NCBI RefSeq assembly: GCF_963678635.1
Contig: NC_087064.1
Span: 61,063,548 to 61,127,547 of the forward strand
DNA: 64,000 bases
Source: Symsagittifera roscoffensis
Taxonomy: Eukaryota; Xenacoelomorpha; Acoela; Convolutidae
Direction: 5' to 3'
Shown: positions 58,348 to 64,000 of the stretch, in pieces
Position numbering within the stretch: position 1 is the first letter of the stretch
Layout: every line of letters begins with the position of its first letter
Notes under the pieces: model-generated
What the model was told of the DNA's origin: nothing
The model's database searches: none
What the model saw: only the letters and a program-made list of their open reading frames with translations
Position numbers and translations under genes: made by a program

Positions 58348-59699
58348 TGAAGCATTTACTGTCAAAAAAAATATTGTAAATACTCGTTAGTTGATAATTG
58401 ATATCTTTCTCTATAGTTTCTTATTTCAATTCCTGAGTTATGAAGCATTCACAGTCAAAAAAATACTGTAGATACTCGTTAGTTGATACTTGACATCTTT
58501 CTATATAATTTTTTGTTTCATTACCTGAGTTATGAAGCATTTACCGTCAAAAATACTGTAAATACTCGATGGTTGATACTCGCCATTTTTCTTTATGATT
58601 TTTCATTTCAGTACCTGAGTTATGAAGCATTCACAGTCAAAAAATTCTGTAAATACTCGGTAGGTGATAATTGACATCTTTCTCTATATATTTTTTATTT
58701 CAGTACCTGAGTTATGAAGCATTCACAGTCAAGACTTACTGTTAATTTTCGTTAGGTAAAGAATTTAAAAATTATATAGAAAGATTTCAAGTATCACCTG
58801 AGCTCTGAAACAATTATTGTCAAAATATACTGTTAATATTCGTTAGGTGATACTTGAAATCTTTCTATATAGTTTTTAAATTATTTATCTGAGCTCTGAA
58901 GCATTTACTGTCAAAATACTGTAAATACTCGTTTGGTGATAATTGACATCTTTCTTTATAGTTTTTTTTCAGTACCCGAGTTATAAAGCATACACTGTCA
59001 AAAAATGCTGTAAATACTCGTTAGGTGATACTTAAAACCTTTCTCTATAGTTTTTAAATTCCTTACTTGAGCTCTGAAGCATTTACTGTCAAAACATACT
59101 GTTAATATTCGTTAGGTGATACTTGAAACCTTTCTATATATTTTTTTAATTCTTTACCTGAGCTCTGAAGCATTTACTGTCAAAAATACTGTAAACACTC
59201 GTTTGGTGATAATTGACATCTTTCTTCATAGTTTTTTTTCAGTACCCGAGTTATGAAGCATTCACTGTCAAAAAATGCTGTAAATACTAGTTAGGTGATA
59301 CTTAAATCTTTCTGTAGGTTTTAAATATCTTACTTGAATTTGAAGCATCCACTGCCGAAACATTTTGCTAATACTCGTTAGGTGATACTTGAAATCTTTC
59401 TATTTAGTTTTTTAATTCATTACCTGAGCTCTGAAGCATTTACTGTCAAAAATACTGTAAATACTAGTTTGGTGATAATTGACATCTTTCTTTATAGTTT
59501 TTTTTCATTACCCGAGTTTTAAAGCTTTCACTGTCAAAAGTTACTGTAAATACTCGTTAGTTGATACGCGCCATCTTTCTTTATATTTTTTTTTATTTCA
59601 GTACCTGAGTTATGAAGCATTCACAGTAAAAAAAAATGCTGTAAATACTCGGTAGGTGATAATTGACATCTTCCTCTATATATTTTTTTGTTTCAGTAC
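58348..59699 (+). repeat. 1352-bp higher-order satellite unit, copy 2
   Basis: Tandem duplicate of the preceding unit. Its left junction shows the unusual gtttcagtactgaagc, a truncated monomer, which recurs at its right edge. Confidence 0.88.
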
Positions 59700-60540
59700 T
59701 GAAGCATTCACAGTCAAAACATACTGTTAATATTCGTTAGGTGATACTTGAAGTCTTTCTATATAGTTTTTAAATTCTCCACCTGAGCTCTGAAGCATTT
59801 ACTGTCAAAATACTGTAAATACCCGTTTGGTGATAATTGACATCTTTCTTTATTTTTTTCAGTACCCGAGTTATAAAGCATTCACTATCAAAAATTGCTG
59901 TAAATAATCGTTAGTTGATAATCGCCATCTTTCTGTATAGTTTTTTTTATTTCAGTACCTGTGTTATGAAGTCAAAAAATACTGTAAATACTCGCTAGCT
60001 GATAATCGACATCTTTATAGTTTTTTTGTTTCTGTACCTGAGATGTGAAGCATTCTCTGTCAAAAATAACTGTAAATACTCGTTAGGTGATGCTTGACAT
60101 CTTTCTCTTTGTTTTTTTTAGTTCATGAGTTATGAAGCTTTCACTGTCAAAAATTACTGTACATTTTCGTTAGTTGATACTCGCCATCTTTCTTTATAGT
60201 TTTTTATTTCGGTACTTGAGTTATGAAGCATTCACAGTAAAAAAAAATGCTGTCAATACTCGGTAGGTGATAATTGACATCTTTCTCTATATATTTTTTA
60301 TTTCAGTACCTGAGTTATGAAGTATTCACAGTCAAAACATACTGCTAATATTCGTTAGCTGATACTTGAAAATCTTTCTATATAGTTTTTTAATTCTTTA
60401 CCTGAGCTCTGAAGCATTTACTGTCAAAAATACTGTAAATACTATTTTGGTGATAATTGACATCTTTCTTTATAGTTTTTTTTTCAGTACCCGAGTTATA
60501 AAGAATTCACTGTCAAAAATACTGTAAATATTTTTGTTAG

Positions 60541-60934
60541 AAAACTATAGAGAAAGATTTCCAGTATCACCTAACAAAACTATTAACAGTATTTTTTGAC
60601 AGTGAATGCTTTATTACTCGGGTACTAAAAAAAACTATAAAGAAAGATGTCAATTATCACCAAAATAGTATTTACAGTATTTTTGACAGTAAATGCTTCA
60701 GAGCTCATGTAAAGAATTAAAAAACTATATAGAAAGGTTTCAAGTATCACGTAACGAATATTAACAGTATGTTTTGACAGTAAATGCTTCAGAGCTCAAG
60801 TAAGGATTTTAAAAACTATAGAGAAAGATTTTAGGTATCAACTAACGAGTACTTACAGTAATTTTTGACAGAGAATGCTGCACATCTCAGGTACAGAATT
60901 AGAAAACTATAGAGGAAGATTTCCAGTATCACCT
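60541..60934 (-). repeat. Inverted satellite section forming a long palindrome
   Basis: About 4.5 monomers are in reverse orientation, starting aaaactatagagaaag and ending cagtatcacctaa. The following ~390 bp is close to its reverse complement, and the preceding ~95 bp pairs with its first part. Confidence 0.88.
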
Positions 60935-63900
60935 AATTCTGTACCTCAGATGTGCAGCATTCTCTGTCAAAAATTACTGTAAGTACTCGTTAGTTGATAC
61001 CTAAAATCTTTCTCTATAGTTTTTAAACTCCTTACTTGAGCTCTGAAGCATTTTCTGTCAAAACATACTGTTAATATTCGTTAGGTGATACTTGAAACCT
61101 TTCTATATAGTTTTTTTAATTCTTTACCTGAGCTTTGAAGCATTTACTGTCAAAAATACTGTAAATACTCGTTTGGTGAGAATTGACATCTTTCTTTATA
61201 GTTTTTTTTTCAGTACCCGAGTTATGAAGCATTCACGGTCAAAAAATGCTGTAAATACTCGTTAGGTGATACTTAAAATCTTTCTCTATAGTTTTTAAAT
61301 TCCTTACTTGAGTTGTGAAGCATCCACTGCCGAAAAATATTGTTAATACTCGTTAGGTGATACTTGAAATCTTTCTATTTAGTTTTTTAATTCTTTACCT
61401 GAGCTCTGAAGCATTTACTGTCAAAAATACTGTAAATACTCGTTTGGTGATAATTGACATCTTTCTTTATAGTTTTTTTTAGTACCCGAGTTACAAAGCA
61501 TTCACTGTCAAAAAATACTGTAGATACTCGTTTGGTGATAATTGACATCTTTCTTTATAGTTTTTTTTCAGTACTCGAGTCATAAAGCATTCACTGTCAA
61601 AAAGCTGTAAATACTCGTTAGGTGTTACTTAAAATCTTTCTCTATAGTTTTTAAATTCCTTACACGAGATGTGAAGCATCCACTGTCATAAAAATATTGT
61701 AAATACTCGTTAGTTGATAATTGACATCTTTATCTATAGTTTCTTGTTTCTTATTTCAATGCCTGAATTATGAATCTTTCACAGTCAAAAAAATACTGTA
61801 AATACTCGTTAGTTGATACTTGACATCTTTCGATATAGTTTTTTGTTTCATTACCTGAGTTTTGAAGCATTTACCGTTAAAAAAATTTTGTAAATACTCG
61901 TTAGGTGATAATTGACATCTTTCTCTATAGTTTCTTATTTCAATGCTTGAGTTATGAAGCTTTCACAGTCAAAAAGTACTGTAGATACTCGTTAGTTGAT
62001 ACTTGACATCTTTCTATATAATTTTTTGTTTCATTACCTGAGTTATGAAGCTTTTACCGTCAAAAATACTGCAAATATTCGATAGTTGATACTCGCCATT
62101 TTTCTTTATATATATTTTTTCATTACCTGAGTTATGAAACATTCACAGTAAAAAAATGCTGTAAATACTCGGTAGGTGATAATTGACGTCTCTCTCTATA
62201 TTTTTTTTTATTTCAGTACCTGAGTTATGAAGCATTCACAGTCAAAACATACTGTTAATATTCGTTAGGTGATACTTGAAATCTTTCTTTAAAATTTTTT
62301 ATTTCTTTACCTGAGCTCTGAAGCATTTACTGTCAAAAATACTGTAAATACTCGTTTGGTGATAATTGACACCTTTCTCTATAGTTTTTTTTCAGTACCC
62401 GAGTTATGAAGTATTCACGGTCAAAAAATGCTGTAAATACTCGTTAGGTGATGCTTAAAATCTTTCTCTATAGTTTTTAAATTCCTTACTTGCGTTGTGA
62501 AGCATCCACTGCCGAAAAATTTTGTTAATACTCGTTAGGTGATATTTGAAATCTTTCTATTTAGTTTTTTAATTCTTTACCTGAGCTCTGAAGCATTTAC
62601 TGTCAAAAATACTGTAAATACTAGTTTGGTGATACTTGACATCTTTCTATATAATTTTTTATTTCAGTACCTGAGTTATGAAGCATTCACAGTAAAAAAA
62701 AATGCTGTAAATACTCGGTAGGTGATAATTGACATCTTTCTCTATATTTTTTTTGTTTCAGTACCTGAGTTCTGAAGCATTCACAGTCAAAACATACTGT
62801 TAATCTTCGTTAGGTGATACTTGAAATCTTTCTATATAGTTTTTTAATTCTTCACCTGAGCTCTGAAGCATTTACTGTCAAAATACTGTAAATACTGGTT
62901 TGGTGATAATTGACATCTTTCTTTATTTTTTTTCAGTACGCGAGTTATAAAGCATTCACTGTCAAAAATTGCTGTAATTAATCGTTAGTTGATGATTGCC
63001 ATCTTTCTCTAAAGTTTTTTTAATTTCAGTACCTGAGTTATGAAGCATTCACAGTAAAAAAAAATACTGTAAATACTCGCTAGTTGATAATCGACATCTT
63101 TATAGTTTTTTTCTTCTGTACCTGAGATGTGAAGCATTCTCTGTCAAAAATTATTGTAAAAACTTGTTTGGTGATGCTTGACATCTTTCTCTTTTTTTTT
63201 TTAGTTTATGAGTTATGAAGCTTTCACTGTCAGAAATTACTGTACCTTTTCGTTAGTTGATACTCGCCATCTTTCTTTATAGTTTTTTATTTCGGTACTT
63301 GAGTTATGAAGCATTCACAGTCAAAAAAATGCTGTAAATACTCAGTAGGTGATAATTGACATCTTTCTCTATATATATATATTTTTGCAGTGCCTGAGTT
63401 ATGAAGCATTCACAGTCAAAACATACTGTTAATATTCGTTAGGTGATACTTGAAATCTTTCTGTAAAGATTTTTAATTCTTTACCTGAGCTCTGAAGCAT
63501 TTACTGTCAAAAATACTGTAAATACTATTTTGGTGATAATTGACATCTTTCTTTATAGTTTTTTTTTCAGTACCCGAGTTATAAAGCATTCACTGTCAGA
63601 AAAACTGTAAATATTTTTGTTAGGTGATACTGGAAATCTTTCTCAATAGTTTTGTAATTCTGTACCTGGGATGTGCAGCATTCTCTGTCAAAAATTACTG
63701 TAAATACTCGTTTGTCGATACTTTAAATCTTTCTCGATAGTTTTTAAATTCCTTCCTTGAGATGTGAAGCATCCACTGTCAATAAAATTTTGTAAATATT
63801 CGTTAGGTGATACTTGAAATCTTTCTATATAGTTTTTTAATTCCTTACCTGAGCTCTGAAGCATTTACTGTCAAAAATACTGTAAATACTCGTTTGGTGA

Positions 63901-64000
63901 TAATTGACATCTTTCTTTTTAGTTTTTTTTCAGTACCCGAGTTATAAAGCATTCACTGTCAAAAAATGCTGTAAATACTCGGTAGGTGATAATTGACGTC

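Larger units (their letters stand above)
51805..64000 (+). repeat. ~87-bp satellite array (S1), about 12.2 kb, runs off the window
   Basis: About 140 monomers of consensus order: tactgtaaatactcgttag, ttgataatcgacatcttt, (t)agttttttatttcag, tacctgagttatgaagc, attcacagtcaaaaaa. Because 87 is a multiple of three, short frames repeat the peptide YLSYEAFTVKKY, but indels break them everywhere. Contains higher-order duplications and an inverted section, listed separately. Right boundary outside the window. Confidence 0.9.

Noticed and set aside
54504-62721. Short open frames encoding repeated YLSYEAFTVKKY peptides
   Set aside because: They follow from an 87-bp monomer length divisible by three and are interrupted by indels in most monomers; no start context or conservation supports a protein.
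51805-64000. CRISPR-like regular repeats
   Set aside because: Repeats are adjacent and variable without unique spacers, and the window is animal DNA.

Overview
The window is nuclear DNA from an AT-rich invertebrate animal; the species is not resolved. Evidence for this is a spliced gene with GT-AG introns, a eukaryotic tRNA-His, Ty3/gypsy-type LTR retrotransposons, hAT-type MITEs with 8-bp target duplications, Helitron-like elements and minisatellite arrays. There are no bacterial operons.

One host protein gene runs left to right through the window. Nine exons (3060-3282, 16822-16952, 20383-20808, 21198-21603, 22247-22380, 23003-23352, 28820-29110, 29350-29687, 44684-44939) join with matching reading phase at all eight junctions into about 851 codons. 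Compared with my memory of the human protein, they follow FANCI (Fanconi anaemia group I, the partner of FANCD2 in crosslink repair) over roughly human residues 460-1270. The first ~460 residues lie left of the window. The last ~60 residues were not found.

Intron 1 (3283-16821) holds an old LTR element with a 5-bp target duplication, later rearranged by a 2.07-kb internal and then a 4.45-kb tandem duplication. Intron 2 and intron 6 carry dispersed and tandem repeats; intron 6 also has an unidentified minus-strand open segment. Intron 4 has a decayed tRNA-His copy, intron 5 an intact-ended hAT MITE, and intron 7 an apparently intact tRNA-His antisense to the gene. Intron 8 (29688-44683) holds a younger LTR element with identical LTRs but broken genes, then a 6.3-kb head-to-tail run of Helitron-like elements with 86-bp internal repeats.

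Right of the last exon (44940-64000) are tRNA-like dispersed repeats, two blocks of a second Helitron-like minisatellite family, and from ~51800 to the window end an ~87-bp satellite with higher-order duplications and a palindrome.

No new multi-gene system is evident. The strongest observations are the reconstructed FANCI gene, the Helitron-like ends on the minisatellites, the history of the two LTR loci, and the exon-like layout of the 87-bp satellite monomer. Names for protein families come from recognition by eye; no search was run.
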